This document shows positions 19,192 to 27,436 of a stretch of 37,752 nt of DNA, one piece after another. A model generated the notes under the pieces. The model made no database searches and was not told the origin of the DNA. It saw only the letters and a list, made by a program, of their open reading frames with translations. The first letter of the stretch is position 1. The number at the start of each line of letters is the position of its first letter. Source of the stretch: Treponema sp. (lineage in GTDB: Bacteria > Spirochaetota > Spirochaetia > Treponematales > Breznakiellaceae); the NCBI GenBank assembly GCA_031256635.1, contig JAIRQF010000115.1:1-37752 (forward strand), in the 5' to 3' direction. A program made the translations under genes and the position numbers.

Positions 19192-19662
19192 TTATTTTGG
19201 AAAAACGATTAACGGGCGGCGGTGACCGGTTTGTTTAAGAGCGTTTCCTTCAGGAAGGCTCATATCCTGCTGTTCGTTTGATTGTCGTATTCCTGAATTA
19301 TCATTTTTTTCTGAAATATTGGATTTTTTTTCCACTGGTTTTATTTTTACATTTGATGAACTTGTTGTTTTAACGGCTTTATTTTTAGTATTTACGGTTT
19401 TTCTTTTTTCCGCCGGTTTAGCGGTCAGCTTTGTTTTAATTTCCTTTTTTTTATCCTGTGTTTTTTTTAAGGTTTTCTTTACCTCTGTAGTTTTTTTTGC
19501 GGCAGTTTTTTTAATTTCAGGTTTGGATGCTTTTTTTACAGATACAGCAGGCTTTTTTACCGCAGTTTTGCTTTTTTTTACTATTTTTTCACTTTTTACA
19601 GGTTTTTTTACTTGTTTTGAAGAATTTTTATCAATTTTTTTCTTTACTGTATCCTTTTTCAT
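19192..19662 (-). CDS. Lys/Ala/Thr-rich low-complexity basic protein (histone H1-like composition)
   Basis: MKKDTVKKKIDKNSSKQVKKPVKS..., repeated KK/KP/TAKK motifs; RBS GAGG upstream of the ATG at 19662. Confidence 0.7.
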   Translation of the reverse strand: MKKDTVKKKIDKNSSKQVKKPVKSEKIVKKSKTAVKKPAVSVKKASKPEIKKTAAKKTTEVKKTLKKTQDKKKEIKTKLTAKPAEKRKTVNTKNKAVKTTSSSNVKIKPVEKKSNISEKNDNSGIRQSNEQQDMSLPEGNALKQTGHRRPLIVFPK

Positions 19663-19770
19663 AAAATACACCTCATTTCTTCTTTGTTATAATACTTATG
19701 GCAAACATAATATAGCATATTTTATTAATAATGTGAACTTTTTTTATTAAAAAATGAGGCTTTTTCAAAA

Positions 19771-21996
19771 CTATGATACAGGTTCGGCTTTTAAACAGAT
19801 TGATTTCCACTGCCATAATATCGGGCCTTTTATAATTCTTTTCCGCAATGCATCTTCAATAGCTAAAAAATCGTCATTTTTCAGATTTGCGGCCATAAAT
19901 GAACCCCAGCGCGACTTATTATTAAACCATGCGTCAATATCCTTGTCTGTGATAAGACGTTCTTCTTTCTGGTTAATAATTTGAACCGTTACAGAATATC
20001 CCTGCTGTTCAAAGGCGGATGTTAAATCGCTCTCTTCCCATAAATCCTGATGTAAATTGCTTCCGGTATTTTCAAAAAACAGCTTCTCCGCTTTTTTCAA
20101 TTTTACTGCCAGAGAGCCGTTTTCACATTCTTCTTCCATAACCCGCGAAATACGCTCTCCAAGGCAGGGAGGCGAGGATAAGAGAACAAGATTGCCTCCA
20201 GCCGCAAGTAATGGTTTCGCGTCAGAAGCTATCCGGGATGGCGTGAAGTTAAGACGCGGCGCGCGGATTAAAATGTGATCAAATTGTGATGAAGAAAAAA
20301 ATTTTTCACATTCCTGTACAGAAGGGAGGATATTATCCGTAACAGCGATTTGAGGTTTTTCAATTTCGTCCAGAACGGCCGCGTAACGTAAAAGAGCATC
20401 CCTGGCGCCGGAAGTATTTACAAGCGCCGCTGAAAGCCCTTCAGGGCTGCGTCTAAGGCTTTCCCAGAGTAATAACCCGTCATTTGCCGCCGGGATTAAC
20501 GTGCGGCTATGCCTTTTAACAAAAGCTGAATTAAATATAGCGTCTCTGTCGCTTAACAGCAGATTATTGCGTCCTGATTCAAGGCGTTTAAACCATCCTT
20601 CTTTCCCCCTGGAAGATGCGGACCATGATAAAAATTCTTCCGTATCATTATCACCAAGGACAATAGCCGCCTGCAATTCGCGTTTTCGTAAAATATCATC
20701 GCGAATTTTCCCTTCGTAACCTGAAGTTGATGGAATGTAAAAAGTTCTTCCGCGAAGAGAGCCCGGCAAATACTGCTGCGCCGCCCAATGATCACGATAC
20801 GCATGAGGATAAACATATCCTTCGCCGTGGCCAAAACCTTCCTTATCGCGGCTTGCGTCCCGCAGATGGTTGGGAACTTCAGCGTCTTCGCGTTCTACTT
20901 CATTAAGCGCGTCAAAGTAGGACATTGCGGTATTTGATTTAGCGGCGGTCGCAAGGTAAAGGCATGCGTGGGAGAGGGGAAAGTTTCCCTCCGGAAAACC
21001 GATCCGTTCAAAAGCCTGAGCGCAGGAAATTACAACAGAAAGCGCGAAAGGGTCGGCAAGCCCGACATCCTCGCTTGCAAGAATTATCATACGCCTGAAA
21101 ATAAATTTTGGATCTTCTCCCGCTCTTACCATTTTGGCAAGCCAGTAAAGAGCCGCGTCCGGATCGCTTCCGCGAACGCTTTTTATAAACGCGCTTATCG
21201 TGTCAAAATGGTAATCCCCGTCGCGGTCGTAAAGAAGGGCCCGTCTTTGAATGCTTTCCTCGGCAGCTTCCATTGAAATGATTATTTCCGATCCTTGTGC
21301 GGGAGGCCATGGCGCTATACTTGTTTCAACAGCAAGTTCAATTGCGTTAAGAAGGCTTCGCGCGTCTCCTGCGGCAACCTCAACAAGATGTTCAAGAGAG
21401 CCTTCCTGAAACTGAACATTCCAGTTTCCGTAGCCGCGTTCCTTGTCTGTAATCGTTCTTTTCGCCGTTTCCATCAGCCCTTCGTTATCCAGCGGTTTTA
21501 ACTGAAAAATCCGGCTGCGGCTTACAAGCGCGCGGTTTACTTCAAAAAAAGGGTTCTCTGTTGTCGCTCCGACTAGTATTACTGTACCGTTTTCTACCCA
21601 GGGGAGCAGCGCGTCCTGTTGAGCCTTGTTCCAGCGGTGGACTTCGTCTACAAAAAGAATTGTTCTTTTACTGTAAAGCCTAAGGCGGTCATCCGAGCGA
21701 TCTATAACTTCGCGGATATCTTTAACACCACATAAAACTGCGTTTAATTTTTCAAAAGCGGCGCTTGTTGTGTTCGCGATAACGGCGGCCAGCGAAGTTT
21801 TTCCTGTTCCGGGCGGACCGTACAGAATTATTGAAGAAAGACGATCCGCCTGAATCGCGCGCCTTAAAAGCCTTCCCGGTCCTACTATGTGATCCTGACC
21901 GACAATATCTTCCAGGGTGCGGGGACGCATACGGTCCGCAAGAGGATTGCAATTTTGAATGTCGTTTTTATTTTTAGCGGAAAACAGATCATCCAT
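19771..21996 (-). CDS. rarA: AAA+ ATPase RarA/MgsA with a C-terminal extension of about 300 aa, possibly methyltransferase-like
   Basis: ADRMRPRTLEDIVGQDHIVGPGRLLRR, ILYGPPGTGKTSLA, LFVDEVHRWNKAQQDALLPWVENGTVILVGATTENPFFEVN. Total 741 aa, versus roughly 440 aa for typical RarA. Confidence 0.92.
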   Translation of the reverse strand: MDDLFSAKNKNDIQNCNPLADRMRPRTLEDIVGQDHIVGPGRLLRRAIQADRLSSIILYGPPGTGKTSLAAVIANTTSAAFEKLNAVLCGVKDIREVIDRSDDRLRLYSKRTILFVDEVHRWNKAQQDALLPWVENGTVILVGATTENPFFEVNRALVSRSRIFQLKPLDNEGLMETAKRTITDKERGYGNWNVQFQEGSLEHLVEVAAGDARSLLNAIELAVETSIAPWPPAQGSEIIISMEAAEESIQRRALLYDRDGDYHFDTISAFIKSVRGSDPDAALYWLAKMVRAGEDPKFIFRRMIILASEDVGLADPFALSVVISCAQAFERIGFPEGNFPLSHACLYLATAAKSNTAMSYFDALNEVEREDAEVPNHLRDASRDKEGFGHGEGYVYPHAYRDHWAAQQYLPGSLRGRTFYIPSTSGYEGKIRDDILRKRELQAAIVLGDNDTEEFLSWSASSRGKEGWFKRLESGRNNLLLSDRDAIFNSAFVKRHSRTLIPAANDGLLLWESLRRSPEGLSAALVNTSGARDALLRYAAVLDEIEKPQIAVTDNILPSVQECEKFFSSSQFDHILIRAPRLNFTPSRIASDAKPLLAAGGNLVLLSSPPCLGERISRVMEEECENGSLAVKLKKAEKLFFENTGSNLHQDLWEESDLTSAFEQQGYSVTVQIINQKEERLITDKDIDAWFNNKSRWGSFMAANLKNDDFLAIEDALRKRIIKGPILWQWKSICLKAEPVS

Positions 21997-22008
21997 TAAA
22001 AATGCGTC

Positions 22009-23136
22009 TTATCTTTCCTCTTCCGCGTTCCATTGCCAGATGGTGCCGCGTTCACGGTATGACCAAACGCCGTTTTTTTGTGTAGATGCAAAAATCAGGG
22101 ACATGTCAGGATAATTAAGGGAAGAAGGCACATGGAAAATATGATTAACCGGATTTTTTCCGATTGTAGTTATGAATCGTTCATTGCTGTCAACGGTGGA
22201 ATAAGAAGGGTTTTCACCGGGCATTCTGTAAACTGCACCCTGTTTAAACCCGTCGGCATCCAGCTCAATTTCGATATATCCGAATGTATAGCCTGATGTT
22301 GTGGAATAAGTTATATCCATTCTTCCGACAAGTAGTAATCTTCTTCCATGATTGTCATCAAAGACTGTAAGCGCGCCTGTTGCGCTTCTTTTATCTGTAA
22401 ACTGAGCTTTACGTTCTATTCCAGTAGTTGAAACTAAATAAAGATCTCCGTTACGGGTAATTGCGGCTACATCATTCCCAAGATCAATAATACCAATGAA
22501 ATCTTTACCGTTTGAATCCTGTAGTAATGCGGCTCCGGCAGAAAGATTTGCCAACCTATATATTCCGTCGGTTGTGCAAATGAAGTAAGTTACCCCATTA
22601 TATACCGCACCGCGGAATTCTTTCACTTTACCAAGTCCGCTAATTGGCGTATCCGGTTTGTTAATATGATAAACAGCGTAATCATCATCACCGATATATA
22701 CGCTGAAAAACAATTGATTGTCTGCGGTAAAAATCGCTTTAACATCATGGTTAATATTAGGTGTTTTTGACCAATCAGTTCCATTATTTGATTGTCTTAA
22801 AACACCGGTTGAATTTTCAAGGCAGATCGCATACAGCATGGAGGAGCCAGCAACGGCAAGGCTCCCTATCCATCCGCCGCTAACAGAAATCGGATCGGAC
22901 CAAGTACCATGACCGTCTGTACCCGCACTGTAACTGTAAAGACTGCTTCCAGAAGCGACATATACACAATCTTTAAAAAAAACAAAATTAGTCGGCGAAC
23001 CGTCTATATAAGCAGGAATTACGGGAACTTCGCTGGAAATGGTGTAAAATACCGGATCGTTGCAGGCGCTAAAGGTTAATATAATTAAAGCGGGAATAAG
23101 TATTAAATAATCCGGTTTTTTCATCTGTTTAACCAT
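22009..23136 (-). CDS. Putative lipoprotein with beta-propeller-like repeats
   Basis: Signal peptide and lipobox-like TFSAC; periodic short strands. Start may be the internal MKKPDYL. Confidence 0.7.
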   Translation of the reverse strand: MVKQMKKPDYLILIPALIILTFSACNDPVFYTISSEVPVIPAYIDGSPTNFVFFKDCVYVASGSSLYSYSAGTDGHGTWSDPISVSGGWIGSLAVAGSSMLYAICLENSTGVLRQSNNGTDWSKTPNINHDVKAIFTADNQLFFSVYIGDDDYAVYHINKPDTPISGLGKVKEFRGAVYNGVTYFICTTDGIYRLANLSAGAALLQDSNGKDFIGIIDLGNDVAAITRNGDLYLVSTTGIERKAQFTDKRSATGALTVFDDNHGRRLLLVGRMDITYSTTSGYTFGYIEIELDADGFKQGAVYRMPGENPSYSTVDSNERFITTIGKNPVNHIFHVPSSLNYPDMSLIFASTQKNGVWSYRERGTIWQWNAEEER

Positions 23137-23140
23137 CGCA

Positions 23141-23755
23141 CTAAAAATGATAACGCGCTGAAAGAGTAAAATCTACAAAATTACCATAGACATTTCTATT
23201 GGAATTCCCTGTCCATTCCGGAAACAGATACCAGCTTGCTGTCGCTCCAAAACCCCAACTGGCTGTAGCTCTGAAAAAAGCGGAAGCGCTTGCTTTAAAA
23301 TAAAGACCAAAGTATCCTAAATCCAGATATGTTTGCCATGCCATTCCGGCCGAGAGAGCAAGCGGAAACTCAAAACGGCCCGCAACAAATTGGGTTCCGG
23401 CTTTGAACCCAAGATAAATCATATATAATGTATTGTCCGCCAGCGTAGGAAGGAACATACCTCCAAGTTCACCGCCGATTGTAAATTTCGGCAGAATGAA
23501 GTAATTTAATACAAATGAACCGGTTCCACCTACAGGCGGATCAATTTGATGATCAATAACTTTTCCGTCATTAAAAAAAATCATTGGAAGCGTCACTCCA
23601 AGCGAAATTACCAATGTTCTGTCCCCGCGGGTAAATAATTCGTATGGGATACTGTCCCAGTCAATTTCACCTGACGGATCATCCTCATCCTGAGCTGTAA
23701 GCAGAAAAGGCAAACCCAGCAGGAGTATAAGTATCAGGATTCCCGCTTTACGCAT
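23141..23755 (-). CDS. Secreted, probable outer-membrane beta-barrel protein
   Basis: Signal peptide MRKAGILILILLLGLPFLLTAQ; alternating hydrophobic/aromatic pattern; C-terminus LSARYHF ends in an aromatic residue. Confidence 0.6.
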   Translation of the reverse strand: MRKAGILILILLLGLPFLLTAQDEDDPSGEIDWDSIPYELFTRGDRTLVISLGVTLPMIFFNDGKVIDHQIDPPVGGTGSFVLNYFILPKFTIGGELGGMFLPTLADNTLYMIYLGFKAGTQFVAGRFEFPLALSAGMAWQTYLDLGYFGLYFKASASAFFRATASWGFGATASWYLFPEWTGNSNRNVYGNFVDFTLSARYHF

Positions 23756-23834
23756 GTAAACTCCTTATTTTGCATTATGATCAGGATAACTCATTCACTT
23801 ACTTTATTCAACAACAAAATGGGATAATGGGTTA

Positions 23835-24638
23835 CTAATTCCCGCCAATATGATTTTCCAGTGTTAGATATTCCAGTAAAACAGGATATCTGGTTAACAA
23901 ATCCCCGTATCTTTCCAGTTCCTCAAAACGAAGCTGGTTTTCTATGTGAATTTCCGCTCTTCTGCCGAATGCGGACGAAATAACCTCACGCTGCCTTGAC
24001 AGAAAATCCTCATATAAACCGCGGATCTGCCTGTACAGGATAAAATCCGGGAACTTGGCCGAATTAATAATCAAAGAAAAATCCTGGATTTCCGGAAACC
24101 TGCTTTTAACCAGTTGTTCAATCTGAACGTCATTCTTTCCTGACATTAATTGTTCAAGCCTGTCTGTTCCGGCGGATGATAATTCACCAATAATTAGAAT
24201 TTCCATCTCCTGCGAGACTGATTGTAAATATGAATTTAAATCATCCTGACTTGTTAAATTTTGCGATTTAGAAAGACTAACAAGCGAATCTGGGTTTACT
24301 TTGTAGGAAATATCGCCTCTTAAATTCCAGGAGAAATCAACATTGGTGATTCCGACAAATGAAGCGTATGTATCTCCCGAAGGCAGTGCGCTGTTATAAT
24401 TAATGGGGTACTTAACATGAGTCGGATTAAATACGGCAATTTTGACGTTAGTTGGTATTAACTTATACCAAATCCAGCGAAATTCTCCTGAACGTATTAA
24501 ATCAGGATTAATTCCGTGTGTTTTGGAAATAACAACACCGTATTGTCCGGGAGGAACCATAAACTGCGCCCAGCCGAAGAAAAATGCCGTCCCGCCGAGT
24601 ATCAACAGAATCAGCAGTGTAATAATAAATTTCTTCAT
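23835..24638 (-). CDS. Membrane-anchored SPFH/band-7-like protein
   Basis: N-terminal TM segment followed by MVPPGQYGVVISKTHGINPDLIRSGEFRWIWYKLIPTNVKIAVF, resembling the start of prohibitin/SPFH domains. Confidence 0.55.
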   Translation of the reverse strand: MKKFIITLLILLILGGTAFFFGWAQFMVPPGQYGVVISKTHGINPDLIRSGEFRWIWYKLIPTNVKIAVFNPTHVKYPINYNSALPSGDTYASFVGITNVDFSWNLRGDISYKVNPDSLVSLSKSQNLTSQDDLNSYLQSVSQEMEILIIGELSSAGTDRLEQLMSGKNDVQIEQLVKSRFPEIQDFSLIINSAKFPDFILYRQIRGLYEDFLSRQREVISSAFGRRAEIHIENQLRFEELERYGDLLTRYPVLLEYLTLENHIGGN

Positions 24639-24695
24639 ACTATACTATAATAGTGCATATGCTGATTATTTGACAACTACGCAAGACAGGAGAAA

Positions 24696-25040
24696 ATGAA
24701 AGAGAATATCAAACAAAGAAAAAAATTCCGTCACAGCTACACAGCCTATGTCCTTTTATTATGTTTAGCCGTTTCACTTGTCTCCCTTGTAATTTATATT
24801 CTTGAAGTAAATTATGATGATTCTTTCCTTTATTATCTGTTAATCATAATGAGATATTCTTCATTTTTGGTTATTGTCTGCTGTTTTTATAAAATTCTGC
24901 TTAATTTATACCGTATAATCATAAAACACCGGAAAATAAACCCAATTGTAATGATTTTTTACTTATTCTTTTTAATTTACGGTATCTGTATTTTCCTGTT
25001 CGAGGCGTTCATTGTTGTAATATCAGGAGGAAATGCATGA
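24696..25040 (+). CDS. Small integral membrane protein, unknown function
   Basis: 114 aa with about three hydrophobic segments; 4-nt overlap with aroH. Confidence 0.6.
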   Translation: MKENIKQRKKFRHSYTAYVLLLCLAVSLVSLVIYILEVNYDDSFLYYLLIIMRYSSFLVIVCCFYKILLNLYRIIIKHRKINPIVMIFYLFFLIYGICIFLFEAFIVVISGGNA

Positions 25041-25408
25041 AAAAACTCTATGCCTTAAGAGGCGCATGCCAATGCGAAAATACAGAAGATGATATCCGCC
25101 GCCAGATATCCCTTATGTATAACGAGCTGTTAAGCGAAAATAATCTTGGCGAGAGCGAAATAGTCTCCGTCATTTTTTCGGTAACAGGCGACCTTAACGC
25201 AATTAATCCGTGTTCCGCTCTCAGAAAATCCGGCCGCGCAGGAGAGCTCGCTCTTTTTTCCACTCTTGAACCGGATTGTAAAAATTCCGTAGAGCGGATT
25301 ACAAGGGTAATAATACATTGTTATCTGGATGAAGGCGCGAAAGCAAAGCATGTGTACAGAAACGGCGCGGAAGTGCTCAGACCGGACAGGGCAGTGAAGA
25401 ATAAATAA
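25037..25408 (+). CDS. aroH: Chorismate mutase, AroH type
   Basis: YALRGACQCENTEDDIRRQISLMYNELLSENNL, SVIFSVTGDLNAINPCSALR, HVYRNGAEVLRPD. Confidence 0.9.
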   Translation: MKKLYALRGACQCENTEDDIRRQISLMYNELLSENNLGESEIVSVIFSVTGDLNAINPCSALRKSGRAGELALFSTLEPDCKNSVERITRVIIHCYLDEGAKAKHVYRNGAEVLRPDRAVKNK

Positions 25409-25456
25409 TGAGAAGTGAATAATAAAGAATCCACTTTTCATTTCACACTTATCATT

Positions 25457-26536
25457 TCAAACTTCCAGTTTTATTATACTCCACACCTTCTGAGTTTCCT
25501 GACCTATGCGCCAGAAGCCTATCGATTTTACTCCCATTGATTTATACATTTCCATCCGGGCGGAGATAGAATATTCATCTTCATAATAAACTCTGACAGA
25601 AACACTCGCCTCATAATCAAACACCGGAGTACCGTTTTCGCGTCTTAACTCCGTTGTTTCAGCAGTGTTTTGAAGCCTTTCAATGCTTGGGTAAGTTAAG
25701 GCACGGCTGTGGTTTTGGCTTGCCCACGCGCGTCCGTAAAAAGGAATGCCCATTATAAGTTTTTCCGTTCCGATTACACGCAGTGAATAGTCCGCTACGC
25801 TTGCGCACCATCTTAAGGAAGAGACTGGGCCCGGCGCGCTTCCGCCCCAGTGTTCGTCGTATGCCATTACAAAAATACGGTCAACATACGGAGCGATTTT
25901 TGCGTAATCGTAAACGTCATTGGTAATTGCCCTGTTGCGTCCGTAAAGCGCGATAGTAAGCATTTTACCGGCGGGAAGCCCTTCGCGAAGTTCGCGCAGG
26001 AATGATAAAAAGGCGTCTCCTGACTGCGCGGGAATATTCTCAAAATCAATATTCAGACCGTCAAAATTACCTGCCGCCATTATCAGGTTTCTTATAAGAT
26101 CGACCCTCTCCTTGCTTCCCGGCATTAATGTAAAATATGTAAGGGAGCTGCTTGGGCAGGTAACTGTCAGATGCACCCGCCCTGTAAATGATGAAGAAAG
26201 GCGGCTCCTGTTTGGAACGCCATTGAGCCTTCCGTACATATTAACTTCCGCACCGAAATAGCAGACATCGGTAATGGGTAAGCCTCTTCTTAAAGCCGAC
26301 TCCTGCCCCGAAACCACATATCCCCATACTTCACGGAATTCGGAGACAGGAAGATCCGTTTCAGGATCAGGAATGAAAATCGAAAGGTCTTCTTCAGGTT
26401 CTTCTTCCGTCAGTTCAGCAGCCAAAGTCATCATCTGGTACTGCATGCATTCTTCACCGCAGGTACAGCTTTCCTCTTTGGAACATTGCGTCAGTAAAAT
26501 TAAAATCAATGCTGTTAAAAAAGCGGGATGTTTCAT
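25457..26536 (-). CDS. Glycoside hydrolase family 18-type lipoprotein
   Basis: DGLNIDFENIP matches the GH18 DGxxxDxE motif; FVMAYDEHW; LIMGIPFYGRAWAS; lipobox-like LLTQC. Confidence 0.85.
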   Translation of the reverse strand: MKHPAFLTALILILLTQCSKEESCTCGEECMQYQMMTLAAELTEEEPEEDLSIFIPDPETDLPVSEFREVWGYVVSGQESALRRGLPITDVCYFGAEVNMYGRLNGVPNRSRLSSSFTGRVHLTVTCPSSSLTYFTLMPGSKERVDLIRNLIMAAGNFDGLNIDFENIPAQSGDAFLSFLRELREGLPAGKMLTIALYGRNRAITNDVYDYAKIAPYVDRIFVMAYDEHWGGSAPGPVSSLRWCASVADYSLRVIGTEKLIMGIPFYGRAWASQNHSRALTYPSIERLQNTAETTELRRENGTPVFDYEASVSVRVYYEDEYSISARMEMYKSMGVKSIGFWRIGQETQKVWSIIKLEV

Positions 26537-26597
26537 TGTGACAATATAGTACAAAAATGTATAAATGTATATCAAAACAGAACTAAAAAATGGGTTT

Positions 26598-27380
26598 TCA
26601 CTTCCCGCTTTTGCGAAAAAATCTTTTCATTACAGGCTGAAAGTTTTCAAGATGAAGGGAGCGGGAGAAAAAATCCGAAGCGGAAGGCAGATCAATCGAA
26701 ACATCCAGCTTTTGTTTATCGGCTTTTTCAAGGATTTTTCCAAGAAGCGCTTTTCCAAGGCCCATGCCGCGGTATACGGGGTTTACTTCAAGGTAATTGA
26801 CATGCAGAATCTGATCGCCTGTGGATGATATATCGTTATTCGCTTTAACTTCACCGGCTGGGTCGCCGCTTACCGTTTCCGCAATAAAAGAAAAATCTTC
26901 CGTTCCCTGCCGGATAATAAAATCCTCAAAGATTAGGGATGAATTGTCTTCCGGTTCAATTCCAACAGGTTCAAGACCCCATTCTTCCCTGAGCGCGTTG
27001 TACCAGACAAGAACGGCGCCTTTCATGTTCCGCTCTTTATGCGCGTACCACATTTTTTCAGCTTCGGGATATTGGGAAAGAACATCCCTGAACGCGCGGA
27101 AGACTCCCTTGTTCCTGTTAAGCGCGTTTGTTAATTCCTGGCGGACAATGGGATTTTTTAAACCGGACGAAAAGCTTTCCATAAGGCGGTAGCCGTCCTG
27201 AGAGTCCCATTCGGGAAGGGAAATAAATCTGTCATCATCAAAATTCTGTTCTTCTTCACTATCGTTATTGTAAACATCAATTACATTGGCTTCCTGCGTA
27301 TCTAAAAGAAACTCACCGTCCTGATTTTCCATGTAAAAGAGAATCTCGTCCAGAAGGGTATCATCCATTTCAAAACGCAT
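26598..27380 (-). CDS. UPF0158-like domain fused to a GNAT acetyltransferase domain
   Basis: N-terminal region with UPF0158-like FRAFRDVLSQYPEAEKMWYAHKERNMKGAVLVWYNAL; C-terminal VNYLEVNPVYRGMGLGKALLGKILEKA (GNAT motif A). Confidence 0.78.
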   Translation of the reverse strand: MRFEMDDTLLDEILFYMENQDGEFLLDTQEANVIDVYNNDSEEEQNFDDDRFISLPEWDSQDGYRLMESFSSGLKNPIVRQELTNALNRNKGVFRAFRDVLSQYPEAEKMWYAHKERNMKGAVLVWYNALREEWGLEPVGIEPEDNSSLIFEDFIIRQGTEDFSFIAETVSGDPAGEVKANNDISSTGDQILHVNYLEVNPVYRGMGLGKALLGKILEKADKQKLDVSIDLPSASDFFSRSLHLENFQPVMKRFFRKSGK

Positions 27381-27436
27381 AACCGCATTGTAGCATAATT
27401 AAGGCAAAAAAGATAATATTGAGCAAAGGACAGAAT

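Noticed and set aside
19319-19750. 143-aa plus-strand ORF rich in Phe (MDFFSTGFIFTFDELVV...)
   Set aside because: Antisense image of the Lys-rich CDS (AAA/AAG read as TTT/CTT); no RBS-supported alternative.
25400-25460. AT-rich imperfect inverted repeat (AATGAGAAGTG / CACTTATCATT) between convergent aroH and the GH18 gene
   Set aside because: Imperfect and low-complexity; could be a bidirectional terminator but not strong enough to list.
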